The translations under genes were made by a program, and so were the position numbers. Below, one piece after another: positions 51,676 to 59,566 of a stretch of 64,000 nt of DNA. This DNA comes from Hyphomonas jannaschiana VP2 (GTDB taxonomy: Bacteria > Pseudomonadota > Alphaproteobacteria > Caulobacterales > Hyphomonadaceae), in contig NZ_ARYJ01000006.1 of assembly GCF_000685215.1 (NCBI RefSeq), positions 62,001 through 126,000 of the forward strand, written 5' to 3'. Position 1 is the first letter of the stretch. Each line of letters opens with the position of its first letter. The notes under the pieces were generated by a model. It saw only the letters and a program-made list of their open reading frames with translations, was not told the origin of the DNA and did not search any database.

Positions 51676-52680
51676 TTAGCCCTTCAGGAATTCCTCCCGA
51701 AGGTCGCAATTCGATTTGTTCGTGCCGACGAGGTCTGCTTCGCCGGTCAGCCACGCCTCAGCGGCCGCTCGGCCCTGATCGCGCAAGCCGGTGAGGTAAC
51801 GCCAGCTGGTATCGAACTTGGTGTGCAGGCTCTGATCGACCAGATCCTGCCCGCCGCGGATCGTGTGCACGTTCAGGCGGCGGTATTTCTTCAGCATCGG
51901 CGCCTTCAGCATGCCGTCATCCAGCAGGCGCTGAACGAAGGCGATGGCGCGCAGCTCACCGATCAGGGCAGCGTTGAAGCTGATCTCGTTAACGCGCTCC
52001 TGGATCTCCCCCGCCCGCTTCGGCACGCCCGGCCGCTCGATCGGGTTCAACGTAACGAGCAGGACATCCGTTGGAGCGCCCGCATAGATCAGCGGAAAGA
52101 TGCTGGGATTGCCCATATAGCCGCCATCCCAATAGGCGTGGCCGTCGATCTCCACCGCCTGGAAGGTCTGCGGCAGGCAGGCGGAGGCGAGCACGGCATC
52201 GAGCGTCACCTCTTCGCCTGTAAAGACTTTCACATGGCCGGATTCCACATCCGTCGCGCTGAGGAACAGCTGCAGGCCGGAGGCCCGAACGGCTTCGAAA
52301 TCGATTGCGCTTTCAACGGCATCGCGTAGCGGGTTCAGCCCCAACGGGTTCAGGTCATAAGGGCTCGCCCAGCTTTGCAGCGCGGAGGCGTAAGCGAAGG
52401 CGGCCGGATTGTTGACACCATAGGCCCGTGCAGGCCGGCCGCTATGCGAGATGGCTTCCCAGAGCGATTCAAGTGCCTGACGGGCTCCATCGACCCCGCC
52501 GGCACCATAGCCGCCGGCAAATGCGACAGCGTTCATCGCGCCTGCGGAAGTGGCCGTGATCGCTCGGATGTCGAAGCGGTTCTCTTCAACGAGGCGGTCC
52601 AGAACGCCCCATGTGTAGGCGCCATGGGCTCCGCCGCCCTGCAAAGCGAGACTGAGAGGCTTTTGTGCCGGTTTCGCCAT
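51676..52680 (-). CDS. Patatin-like phospholipase
   Basis: A 334-residue lipid acyl hydrolase. The oxyanion hole is LQGGGAHGAYTWG, the nucleophile elbow is ATSAGAMN with S45, and the catalytic Asp sits in YWDGGYMGNPS (DGG). Ser-Asp dyad and order match patatin. It should hydrolyse phospholipids or acyl esters; the absence of a signal peptide suggests a cytoplasmic protein. It converges with rsmD and is divergent from an RNA methyltransferase gene. Confidence 0.93.
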   Translation of the reverse strand: MAKPAQKPLSLALQGGGAHGAYTWGVLDRLVEENRFDIRAITATSAGAMNAVAFAGGYGAGGVDGARQALESLWEAISHSGRPARAYGVNNPAAFAYASALQSWASPYDLNPLGLNPLRDAVESAIDFEAVRASGLQLFLSATDVESGHVKVFTGEEVTLDAVLASACLPQTFQAVEIDGHAYWDGGYMGNPSIFPLIYAGAPTDVLLVTLNPIERPGVPKRAGEIQERVNEISFNAALIGELRAIAFVQRLLDDGMLKAPMLKKYRRLNVHTIRGGQDLVDQSLHTKFDTSWRYLTGLRDQGRAAAEAWLTGEADLVGTNKSNCDLREEFLKG

Positions 52681-52752
52681 TCAAGCCTCCTGTTCGCGAC
52701 CGTCCTGCGGTGCTAACCCGTGAATCGGCATACAACCAGTGGGGAGCCCGGC

Positions 52753-54024
52753 ATGCCTGCTATTCCAGATCCGGATGCCCGCGGGACCGGCACTGTAACC
52801 ATAGAACGCCTCGGATCGAAGGGCGACGGGCAGGTGCGGATCGACGGAGACTGGGTTTCCGTTCCGCAGGCGCTGCCTGGCGAAGAAGTGCGCATTGCCG
52901 TCGAGAAAGACCGCGCGCGCCTGCTCGAAATCGTGAGGCCCTCGCCGGACAGACAGGTACCCGCCTGCCCGCATTTTTCCCAATGTGGCAGCTGCAGCCT
53001 GCAGCACCTTGCCGATGGCCCATATCAGGCCTTCAAACGCTCGCTTGTTGTAAACGCCCTGAAGGCACGCGGGCTGGAGCCGCATGTCGAGGACATCTGG
53101 GTCACCCCGCCCGGCACCAGGCGGCGCATGTCTCTGGCGGCACGGCGCACAAAGGCCGGTGTGCAGCTCGGTTTTCATGCCCGGCGCAGCCATGACATTG
53201 TCGACATTTCCACATGCCCGGTGGCCTCGCCCGAGATCACACGGAAACTCAGTGCCCTGAAGGAGCTGGCCGCGCCGCTGGCGCCCCTGAAAGGCGAGAT
53301 GGTTCTCAAAGTCACTGTGATGCCGAACGGGCTGGACCTTCACATCACAGACACTGCCACTTTCGCTGCCCCGCACGATGTCATGATGGCCGGGGCCAAA
53401 GCGCTGGCCGCCGGTTTCCTCCGCGTCTCCATCGGCGATGATATCCCGCTGCAGCAGGGCACGCCGGAGATACAAGTCGGCAAGGCCGCGCTCCGCCCCC
53501 GCCCGGGCGGCTTCCTGCAGGCCAGCGCCGAAGCTGAAGCCTTCATGGCGAGCCTTGTGCGCCAGCACCTGAAGTTTGCGCTGGAAGTTGCCGACCTTTT
53601 CTCCGGCTGCGGAACATTTGCACTACGCCTGGCTGAAGAGTCCCGCGTGCACGCCGCCGAAGGCGATTCAGATGCGATCGAAGCGCTGGAAGCGTCCGCC
53701 CGGGCGGCGTCCGGCCTGAAACCTGTGACGGCGGAAGTGCGTGACCTGTTCCGCAATCCGGTTCCGGCAGCCACACTGTCGCGCTTTCAGGGTATTGTGC
53801 TGAACCCGCCCCGGCATGGCGCCGCCAAACAGGTGGCGGAAATCGCGCAAAGCGGTGTCGCGCGTATCGCCTATATTTCGTGCGACCCCGGCACGCTGGC
53901 GCGGGACCTGCGTGTGCTGGTCGATGCCGGATACCGGTTCGTCCTGGTGCAGCCGGTCGACCAATTCCTGTGGTCGCCTCATGTGGAGACGGTCGTCCTG
54001 CTGGAACGGGGAGGTGCAGGATGA
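52753..54024 (+). CDS. Class I SAM-dependent RNA methyltransferase (TrmA/RlmD-type)
   Basis: A 423-residue protein with a TRAM RNA-binding domain (GTVTIERLGSKGDGQVRI), iron-sulfur cysteines C72, C78, C81 and C155 (CPHFSQCGSC, STCPVAS), SAM motif VADLFSGCGTFALRLAE, LNPPRHGAA and the catalytic cysteine in YISCDPGTLARDL. This is the RumA/TrmA family making 5-methyluridine in 23S rRNA or tRNA; which uridine is unclear. It overlaps the NUDIX gene by 4 bp. Confidence 0.92.
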   Translation: MPAIPDPDARGTGTVTIERLGSKGDGQVRIDGDWVSVPQALPGEEVRIAVEKDRARLLEIVRPSPDRQVPACPHFSQCGSCSLQHLADGPYQAFKRSLVVNALKARGLEPHVEDIWVTPPGTRRRMSLAARRTKAGVQLGFHARRSHDIVDISTCPVASPEITRKLSALKELAAPLAPLKGEMVLKVTVMPNGLDLHITDTATFAAPHDVMMAGAKALAAGFLRVSIGDDIPLQQGTPEIQVGKAALRPRPGGFLQASAEAEAFMASLVRQHLKFALEVADLFSGCGTFALRLAEESRVHAAEGDSDAIEALEASARAASGLKPVTAEVRDLFRNPVPAATLSRFQGIVLNPPRHGAAKQVAEIAQSGVARIAYISCDPGTLARDLRVLVDAGYRFVLVQPVDQFLWSPHVETVVLLERGGAG

Positions 54025-54461
54025 GTGCCCAGAAGCCTGTCCCAGCCGTCGGCACCGTCTGCTTCCGCGGCGACGATGTCGCCCTGATCCGCCGGGGCAC
54101 AAAGCCGATGGCGGGGAGTTGGTCCCTGCCCGGCGGCAAGATCGAGTTCGGCGAACGCGCTGGCGATGCCGCCCTGCGCGAACTGAAGGAAGAGACCGGG
54201 CTTACCGCCCGGCTGGTGGGTCTCGTGGATGTCGTGGACGGTATCTTCACGTCCCGCACGACGGGCGATGTGACCCGGCATTTCGTCCTGTTCGACTACG
54301 CCGCCGTTTGGGTTTCCGGTACGGTAATGGCGGGCGATGATGCGGCCCATGCCGAATGGATCAGCCCGGCCCGTCTGGCGGAAATCGAGATCTGGGACGA
54401 AACCCGGCGCATCATCGAAGCGGCCCGCGCGCTCGTCCTGGCCAGCCAATCAGCCTCTTGA
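54021..54461 (+). CDS. NUDIX hydrolase
   Basis: A 146-residue protein with the full NUDIX box, GGKIEFGERAGDAALRELK followed by EETGL, at about 38-61. Family members hydrolyse nucleoside diphosphates linked to another moiety, or clean oxidised nucleotides; the substrate is not evident (residues before the box, GTKPMAGSWSLPGG, are typical of MutT/ADP-ribose types). The ATG overlaps the preceding TGA (ATGA), so it is coupled to the methyltransferase gene. Confidence 0.93.
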   Translation: MSAQKPVPAVGTVCFRGDDVALIRRGTKPMAGSWSLPGGKIEFGERAGDAALRELKEETGLTARLVGLVDVVDGIFTSRTTGDVTRHFVLFDYAAVWVSGTVMAGDDAAHAEWISPARLAEIEIWDETRRIIEAARALVLASQSAS

Positions 54462-54528
54462 CCGGCCCCAGCGTCACCTCTCTTGTGTGACGCCAGACAA
54501 ACAAACCCAAGTCTTTCAGGAGAAAACC

Positions 54529-55314
54529 ATGACCTACGCCCCATTCAATCTTTCAGGAAAGGTCTGCGTTGTAACCGGCGGCAACAAGGGAATCGGCCTC
54601 GGCATGGTGGAGGCGCTGGCCGCTTCCAATGCCGACGTCGTGATCTGGGGCCGCAAGGAAGCCGACAATGCCGCTGCCGTGAAAAAGGCCGACGCACTCG
54701 GAACCGGCAAGATCAAGGCGTGGAAAGTGGATGTCGGCGAGGAAGCCGAAGTCGTCAAAGCGATGAAGGAAGCCGAGGAAGAGTTCGGCCGGATCGACTG
54801 CTGCATCGCCAATGCCGGTGTCGGCCGCGGCGCGGCGAACTTCCACGAGATGACGCTGGAGACCTGGCGCTACAACCAGCGCATCAACTCCGAAGGCGCC
54901 TTCTTCACGCTTCGCGAAGCCGGCAAATCCATGGTGGCGCGTGCCAAGGCCGGCGACCCGGGCGGCAGCCTGGTCGGTACAGCATCGCTGGCAGGCATTG
55001 AAGGTGCGGCGCGCAATGAAGCCTACGGCCACACCAAGGGCGGCCTGATTGCCATGATGAACGCCATCGCCACCGAGTATGGCCGCTACGGAATCCGCGC
55101 GAACTCCATCCTGCCAGGCTGGATCGCCACGGACATGACCGAAGGAGCTCAGGGGAACGAAGTTTTCCAGACCAAAGTGATTTCGCGTGTGCCGGCCCGG
55201 CGCTGGGGCGAACCGGAAGATTTCGGCGGAATCGCGGTGTATCTGGCTTCCGATGCATCCAGCTACCACTCCGGCGACACACTGATCGTGGACGGCGGCT
55301 ACGCGAAATTCTGA
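54529..55314 (+). CDS. Short-chain dehydrogenase/reductase
   Basis: A 261-residue Rossmann oxidoreductase. NAD(P) site VVTGGNKGIGLGMVEAL, NAG motif in IANAGVG, and the catalytic set S153, Y166 and K170 (TASLAGI, AYGHTKGG) are all present; NSILPGWIATDMTEG and SGDTLIVDGGYAKF follow as usual. It oxidises or reduces a hydroxyl/keto group of an unknown substrate. CAGGAG precedes the ATG. A strong terminator follows. Confidence 0.93.
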   Translation: MTYAPFNLSGKVCVVTGGNKGIGLGMVEALAASNADVVIWGRKEADNAAAVKKADALGTGKIKAWKVDVGEEAEVVKAMKEAEEEFGRIDCCIANAGVGRGAANFHEMTLETWRYNQRINSEGAFFTLREAGKSMVARAKAGDPGGSLVGTASLAGIEGAARNEAYGHTKGGLIAMMNAIATEYGRYGIRANSILPGWIATDMTEGAQGNEVFQTKVISRVPARRWGEPEDFGGIAVYLASDASSYHSGDTLIVDGGYAKF

Positions 55315-55341
55315 TCCGGAGTTCCGGAATTCGAATCAAAA

Positions 55342-55365
55342 GGGCCGCTCCTGATGGAGCGGCCC
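55342..55365. terminator. Intrinsic terminator after the SDR gene
   Basis: GGGCCGCTCC, loop TGAT, GGAGCGGCCC form a perfect 10-bp stem, followed on the plus strand by GATCTTTAT. It lies between the SDR gene and the convergent Ala-rich lipoprotein gene and may serve both. Confidence 0.85.
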
Positions 55366-55390
55366 GATCTTTATCCGGATGGAGAACCGA

Positions 55391-55705
55391 TTATTGCGGC
55401 TCTTCTTCCGTCATCTCTTCGGCAGTCGCGTCGGCGGCATCTTCAGCTGCATCGGCGGCGTCCGCAGCGGCTTCTTCAGCCGCGTCCATGGCATCGTCAG
55501 CCGCTTCTGTAGCGGCATCAGCAGCATCGGAAGCTGCAGCGGCAGCGTCGTCAGCGGCTTCAACGGCAGCGTCGGCTGCGTCAGAAGCAGACTCTTCGAT
55601 GACCGTGGTTTCTTCGACAACCGGCGTGTCTTCAGCCGGAGCCTCGGCCGGTGCGCAGGCTGCGAGAGCCAGGGCGGCAGCGCCCAAAGTGATGATATTC
55701 TTCAT
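55391..55705 (-). CDS. Ala/Asp/Glu-rich coiled-coil lipoprotein
   Basis: A 104-residue protein with a lipoprotein signal (LALAACAP, Cys17) and a mature part made almost entirely of Ala, Asp and Glu in phased repeats (AADAAVEAADDAA, ASDAADAATEAADDA), which should form one long acidic helix, an alanine-zipper-like coiled coil. The pattern resembles major outer-membrane lipoproteins in shape but not in sequence. It is probably envelope-located; role unknown. The repeat phase is 7-11 residues. Confidence 0.75.
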   Translation of the reverse strand: MKNIITLGAAALALAACAPAEAPAEDTPVVEETTVIEESASDAADAAVEAADDAAAAASDAADAATEAADDAMDAAEEAAADAADAAEDAADATAEEMTEEEPQ

Positions 55706-55854
55706 GATATTACCCCTGATTAAGGTCTTGCGACCGAACGGCGTCATAGCATCCGCCAAGCGAAACGGATAGTTCAATTCAGAACGGGCCTTGGCATCGC
55801 TGTAAAGCCCCTGAACCGAACCAACCTCTCCCGGACCCCCGGAAAAGGGCAGAA

Positions 55855-55945
55855 GATGGGCAACCGGACCTGTTCCCGGGCAGCGCCCGTCGGCCGGTTG
55901 CCGCGTCCTTCGTGAGGGCGGGCCAGCTCGTGAGAGCCGGTCCAG
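55855..55945 (+). ncRNA. Structured leader or ncRNA candidate upstream of nitronate monooxygenase
   Basis: Three successive stems can form: GGCAACCGG with CCGGTTGCC (55859-55902) around an inner CGGGC-AGC-GCCCG; a short CCT/AGG hairpin; and GGGCC-a-GCTC-GTGA-GAGC (55920-55943) with a GNRA-type tetraloop. A further stem TTCTGCC/GGCAGAA lies at 55977-56010. The 413-bp gap 55706-56118 has no gene. GC-rich DNA forms stems easily, so this is a candidate only; I see no match to a named class. Confidence 0.3.
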
Positions 55946-56081
55946 TTGGCCTCAGCATGTGACGCCGGACCGGCGATTCTGCCAGTCCACCCGCTATCCT
56001 GACGGCAGAACGCGGCGGGAATGGGGCGGAGACGCGGCGGGCTGGCGCCGCCTCTTGCGTTGACGCTGCGACGGGGCGCTA

Positions 56082-56115
56082 GGGCTTCCTCATAAAATCA
56101 CCAGAGAGGAAGCCC
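56082..56115 (+). promoter_or_regulatory. Hairpin that sequesters the ribosome binding site of nitronate monooxygenase
   Basis: GGGCTTCCTC (56082-56091) and GAGGAAGCCC (56106-56115) are perfect 10-bp arms around a 14-base AT-rich loop. The 3' arm contains GAGGAAG, the ribosome binding site of the gene starting at 56119. Translation would be off while the stem is closed, as in RNA thermometers and translational riboswitches. Confidence 0.65.
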
Positions 56116-56118
56116 GAC

Positions 56119-57102
56119 ATGGCCCTGAAAACCCGCCTGACAGAGATGTTGAACATCAAGCACCCGATCATGCTCGCTGGCATGGGCGGGGTTTCCTATG
56201 CAGAGGTCTGCGCCGCGATGTGCAATGCGGGCGGCTATGGCGTGCTCGGCATGGCCGGCACGACACCGGATTTCATCGCCGGACAGATGAAACGGGTCCG
56301 TGAACTGACCGACCGGCCGTTCGGTGTCGACCTGCTGGCCGCCAGCCCGGAAAGCCTGGAAGAGTCCGTGGACGTTATCATCAATGGCGGGGCTGACAGC
56401 TTCGTGGCAGGCCTCGGTGTGCCGATGCCGATCATGGAACGTCTGAAAAAGGCGAACGTCAAAGTCATGGTCGTCGGCGGTGCAGTGAAGCACGCTATCA
56501 AGGCTGAACAGGCTGGCTGCGATGCGGTCATTCTTCAGGGCGGCGAAGGCGGTGGGCACACTGGCCTCGTCGGCACGCTGCCGCTGGTGGCTCAGGCCGT
56601 CGAAGCGGTGAAGATCCCGGTCATCGCGGCTGGCGGCATCTATGACGGGCGCGGCCTTGCGGCGTCTCTGGCTCTTGGCGCACAGGGCGTCTGGATGGGC
56701 ACGCGCTTCATCGCCTCCGAAGAAGCCCATGCCGCAAACATGTACAAGCAGGCTGTCGTTGGCGCGGGCGATACCGATACGACGCGCACGCGCTGCTATT
56801 CCGGCAAGCCGATGCGCTGCCGCACGAATGACTACATCAATAACTGGGAGAGCCGCCCGCAGGACATCAAGCCTTTCCCGCACCAGGCCATCCACTCGCA
56901 CCAGACGGGCGTCATTGGCGGCATTGGGGGCATCACGGACGAAGCCAAGCTCAATCCGGACAGCTCCTGCTTCGCCATGGGCCAGTCAGCCGGCGGCGTG
57001 CATGAAGTAAAGCCCGTGGCCGCCATCGTAGAAGACATCATGCGCGATGCCGAAGCCTCGATTGACCGCATCGCCGGCATGAAAGTGAAAGAAACAGCGT
57101 AG
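56119..57102 (+). CDS. Nitronate monooxygenase family protein
   Basis: A 327-residue TIM-barrel flavoprotein of the 2-nitropropane dioxygenase/NMO type: IKHPIMLAGMGGVSYAEVCA, then QGGEGGGHTGLVGTLPLV with the catalytic His, AAGGIYDGRGLAASLALGAQG and VWMGTRFIASEEA for FMN phosphate binding. It oxidises alkyl nitronates, such as propionate-3-nitronate, with FMN and O2, or acts on an unknown substrate. The ribosome binding site GAGGAAG lies inside a perfect hairpin, see the leader. It is convergent with the hydroxyacid dehydrogenase gene. Confidence 0.9.
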   Translation: MALKTRLTEMLNIKHPIMLAGMGGVSYAEVCAAMCNAGGYGVLGMAGTTPDFIAGQMKRVRELTDRPFGVDLLAASPESLEESVDVIINGGADSFVAGLGVPMPIMERLKKANVKVMVVGGAVKHAIKAEQAGCDAVILQGGEGGGHTGLVGTLPLVAQAVEAVKIPVIAAGGIYDGRGLAASLALGAQGVWMGTRFIASEEAHAANMYKQAVVGAGDTDTTRTRCYSGKPMRCRTNDYINNWESRPQDIKPFPHQAIHSHQTGVIGGIGGITDEAKLNPDSSCFAMGQSAGGVHEVKPVAAIVEDIMRDAEASIDRIAGMKVKETA

Positions 57103-57119
57103 ACGGATGACCCTGCCGC

Positions 57120-58109
57120 TCAGTCCTCGAACGCCTTGCGGTCGACGAGGTTCCTGAGCGGCTCACCGTTCAGGTAGCGGTGGAGATTGTCCACGAACGT
57201 CCCGTCCGCCCGCAGGATTGTCCCGGTCGTCTGGGAGGAATCATGTGGCGTCAGCATAATCTTCGGATGATGCCAAAGCGGGCTTTCTTCCGGCAGCGGC
57301 TCAACGCCCGTCACATCCAGGGCCGCATAAGCCGGACGGCCTTCATCCAGCGCCGCAATCAGCGCATCCTCATTCACCAGCGCCCCGCGCCCGAGATTCA
57401 TGAACAGGGCATCAGGCTTCATTTTCGAGAAGAAATCTGTTCCGGCCATGCCTTCCGTTTCCGGCGTGTGCGGCAGTGAAAGCAAAACCACATCCGCGCC
57501 CGGCAATTCGTCCATCAGCACACTGGACGGCAGGATTTCGTGTGCGCCCGGCGCAGGCCCGGGGGAACGGCGCAGGCCCGTGACATGCCCGCCAAGGGCC
57601 GTTACCCGCTTGCCGACGGCCTCGCCGATCGATCCATAGCCGACAATCAGCCAGCGGCTGCCTGCAATCTCGCGCGACTGGACACGTTTCCATTCCGCGG
57701 CCTGCTGCTGGGCCCGGTGCAGTGGCCCTTCACGCAGGAAATCCAAAGCCGCCCAGAGCGCCCATTCGGCCATCGATTCGGCCTGAGTGTGGTTGGTCGT
57801 GTAGTGTTTAGAGGCTTTTCCGATGCCTTTCAGTACCGCATTGTCCACACCTGCTGCCGGTGACTGGAACCAGTCCAGCCGGTCTGAGGCCATGACGGTT
57901 CTGACAAAAGTCCCGGCTGCCGGTCCGAAAAAGCAATCGAGGCTGCCGAAGACGATTTCAGGCTCTACCTTGTCGGTCACCACCCGGCTGCCGGCATGAT
58001 AGAAGCGCCCCTCATCGGTCATAATGAGGACATCAAGTTTGTGTTCTACATCCTTGAGCCGAGGCTGGATGCGGGCAAAGGTCTTTTCATGAACAAGGCA
58101 CGTTTTCAT
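57120..58109 (-). CDS. D-2-hydroxyacid dehydrogenase
   Basis: A 329-residue NAD(P)-dependent oxidoreductase. The cofactor site is LIVGYGSIGEAVGKRV, the catalytic Arg is in NLGRGALVNEDALI, the Glu in DVTGVEPLPEESPLW and the His in MLTPHDSS. TNHTQAESMAEWALWA is the family substrate-side helix. It interconverts 2-hydroxy and 2-keto acids. The ATG at 58109 gives MKTCLVHEK. The gene begins inside the first codons of the TIGR02301 gene on the other strand, with 21 bp shared head-to-head. Confidence 0.92.
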   Translation of the reverse strand: MKTCLVHEKTFARIQPRLKDVEHKLDVLIMTDEGRFYHAGSRVVTDKVEPEIVFGSLDCFFGPAAGTFVRTVMASDRLDWFQSPAAGVDNAVLKGIGKASKHYTTNHTQAESMAEWALWAALDFLREGPLHRAQQQAAEWKRVQSREIAGSRWLIVGYGSIGEAVGKRVTALGGHVTGLRRSPGPAPGAHEILPSSVLMDELPGADVVLLSLPHTPETEGMAGTDFFSKMKPDALFMNLGRGALVNEDALIAALDEGRPAYAALDVTGVEPLPEESPLWHHPKIMLTPHDSSQTTGTILRADGTFVDNLHRYLNGEPLRNLVDRKAFED

Positions 58110-58493
58110 GTTGTCCTGCTTAGCGCCCTGATGGTCTGTGGCGCAAGCGCTGCACAATCAGGCCTGCCCATGCGCGGGCCGGATTACTTCCGCGACGCTT
58201 CGGATCTGGCGGGCGCGCTCGGCTCTGCGCATGCCATCCGGGTGCGCTGCAACGGCCGGGAAGACCAGTACTGGCGCCAGTACATGTCGGACATGCTGAG
58301 CTATGAGGCGCCGAATCGCGGCAATCTCCGCTCCAGCCTCGTGGCCAAGTTCAACGATGCCTATCAGGAAACCAGCCGCGACTATCTGAAATGCGACAAC
58401 CGCGCCGTGGAAGCCGAAGCGCGCTTCGCCCGCCAGGGCCAGGAAATCGCCGAACGGATGGCGATGCACTATTTCCCGAAAAAGCCGGATTAG
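58089..58493 (+). CDS. TIGR02301 family exported protein
   Basis: A 134-residue protein with a signal peptide (LLSALMVCGASA, cleaved near 22) and the alphaproteobacterial TIGR02301 pattern: RDASDLAGALGSAHAIRVRCNG, then DQYWRQYMSDMLSYEAP, RSSLVAKFNDAYQETSRDY and CDNRAVEAEARFARQG. Two conserved cysteines (C54, C103) could pair. Function is unknown. It starts within the first bases of the divergent hydroxyacid dehydrogenase gene, and its stop overlaps that of soxR by 4 bp. Confidence 0.82.
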   Translation: MNKARFHVVLLSALMVCGASAAQSGLPMRGPDYFRDASDLAGALGSAHAIRVRCNGREDQYWRQYMSDMLSYEAPNRGNLRSSLVAKFNDAYQETSRDYLKCDNRAVEAEARFARQGQEIAERMAMHYFPKKPD

Positions 58494-58948
58494 GCCTGCG
58501 GGCTGACTGATTCCCCCGTCATCACGAAGCGGGGCCCCGGGCCGGCGGCGCGGGCGCGGTCATCCGGGTTGTAGAGCTTGCAGGTTTTCAGGCTGAGGCA
58601 GCCACAGCCGATACAGCCATCCAGCCGGTTTCGCAGGCGCTCCACCATCGCGATGTGATCGTCGAGCCGTTTGCGGAAATGCTGGCTGATCCGCGTCCAG
58701 TCCGCCTTGGTGGGGGTGCGGTTGTCCGGCAGGTCGCTCAACACCTCGCTGATCTCCTCAATGGTGAGCCCCATCTGCTGGGCAATCAGGATGAAGGACA
58801 GGCGGCGGATGTCGGCGCGGGCAAACTCCCGCTGTCCGGAAGGGCGCCGGTCCGGCTTCACCAGGCCGCGCGATTCATAGAACCGGATCGCCGAGACCGA
58901 CAGCCCGGTCCGGCGGGCGACATCCCCGATCGATAGCCCCTGTTTCAT
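58490..58948 (-). CDS. soxR: Redox-sensing regulator SoxR
   Basis: A 152-residue MerR-family regulator. The HTH is at about 5-25 (SIGDVARRTGLSVSAIRFYE), a coiled-coil dimer helix follows, and the [2Fe-2S] cysteines are C112, C115, C117 and C123 in CIGCGCLSLKTC (CX2CXCX5C), diagnostic for SoxR. Oxidation by redox-active compounds turns on target promoters. In most non-enteric bacteria it controls efflux and detoxification genes directly. A fitting operator lies between this gene and the divergent glyoxalase-like gene. Confidence 0.97.
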   Translation of the reverse strand: MKQGLSIGDVARRTGLSVSAIRFYESRGLVKPDRRPSGQREFARADIRRLSFILIAQQMGLTIEEISEVLSDLPDNRTPTKADWTRISQHFRKRLDDHIAMVERLRNRLDGCIGCGCLSLKTCKLYNPDDRARAAGPGPRFVMTGESVSPQA

Positions 58949-58973
58949 GCCGCAATTTCCTTACGTTTAATGC

Positions 58974-58995
58974 TTGACCTAAAGTTAGGTTGAGG
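58974..58995 (+). promoter_or_regulatory. SoxR-type operator and promoter of the glyoxalase-like gene
   Basis: TTGACC (-35) is followed by a perfect dyad ACCTAA-AG-TTAGGT (58977-58990) and TGAGG. A TACGAA hexamer starts 20 bases after the -35, the stretched spacing on which MerR-family activators act. The site is read towards the gene at 59049 and sits next to soxR. Confidence 0.7.
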
Positions 58996-59048
58996 AATTA
59001 CGAAGGTCAAACCAACCCCGGATGAAAGGCAAAAGGAGCCTGAAGAAA

Positions 59049-59432
59049 ATGAAACCCGCATTGTTTGAACATGTGAATGTCACAGTGTCGGATCCGAAAA
59101 AGACCGCCGCCATGCTGGTGGATCTGTTCGGCTGGCATGTGCGATGGGAAGGCCCATCAAAGTATGATGGCTACACGGTCCATGTCGGCACCGATGACGA
59201 ATATATCGCCCTCTACGCCCTGCCGAAGCAGGACCGGCCTGATGAAGAGAGTTACTATCGCACCGGCGCCGTGAACCATTTCGGCATCCTCGTGGAAGAC
59301 CTGGATGCAACCGAAAAGCGCATCCTGGCTTCCGGGATCAAGACTCACAGCCATCAAACCTATGATCCAGGCAGCCGGTTTTACTTCCACGATCATGATG
59401 GAATCGAATGGGAGGTGGTCAGCTATGCTTGA
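59049..59432 (+). CDS. VOC (glyoxalase/bleomycin resistance) superfamily protein
   Basis: A 127-residue single-domain protein of paired beta-alpha-beta-beta-beta units: ALFEHVNVTVSDPKKTAAML, LFGWHVRWEGPSKYDGYTVH, GAVNHFGILVEDLDATEKRI and SRFYFHDHDGIEWEVVSY. Conserved His and Glu (H9, H83, E122 positions approximate) may bind a metal. It could detoxify reactive aldehydes or bind a drug. GGAG precedes the ATG at 59049, and a SoxR operator lies 55 bp ahead, so it is a probable SoxR target. Confidence 0.88.
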   Translation: MKPALFEHVNVTVSDPKKTAAMLVDLFGWHVRWEGPSKYDGYTVHVGTDDEYIALYALPKQDRPDEESYYRTGAVNHFGILVEDLDATEKRILASGIKTHSHQTYDPGSRFYFHDHDGIEWEVVSYA

Positions 59433-59566
59433 AGGACTGGCACAGAGCTATCTCGAAGCCCTCTCGCAAACCATCCGGCCAGCTGATGACTTCTATTGGC
59501 CGGGACGGGACTCGCCAAGACGGCGCAGGGCGTTAAGGTCCTCCTCAGACATGAGAGGTGAAATAC

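Noticed and set aside
55855..55945. Identification of the structured leader as 6S RNA, RNase P RNA or SRP RNA
   Set aside because: None of the hallmark sequences of these RNAs is seen (no 6S bubble, no GAGGAAAGTCC, no SRP apical loop).
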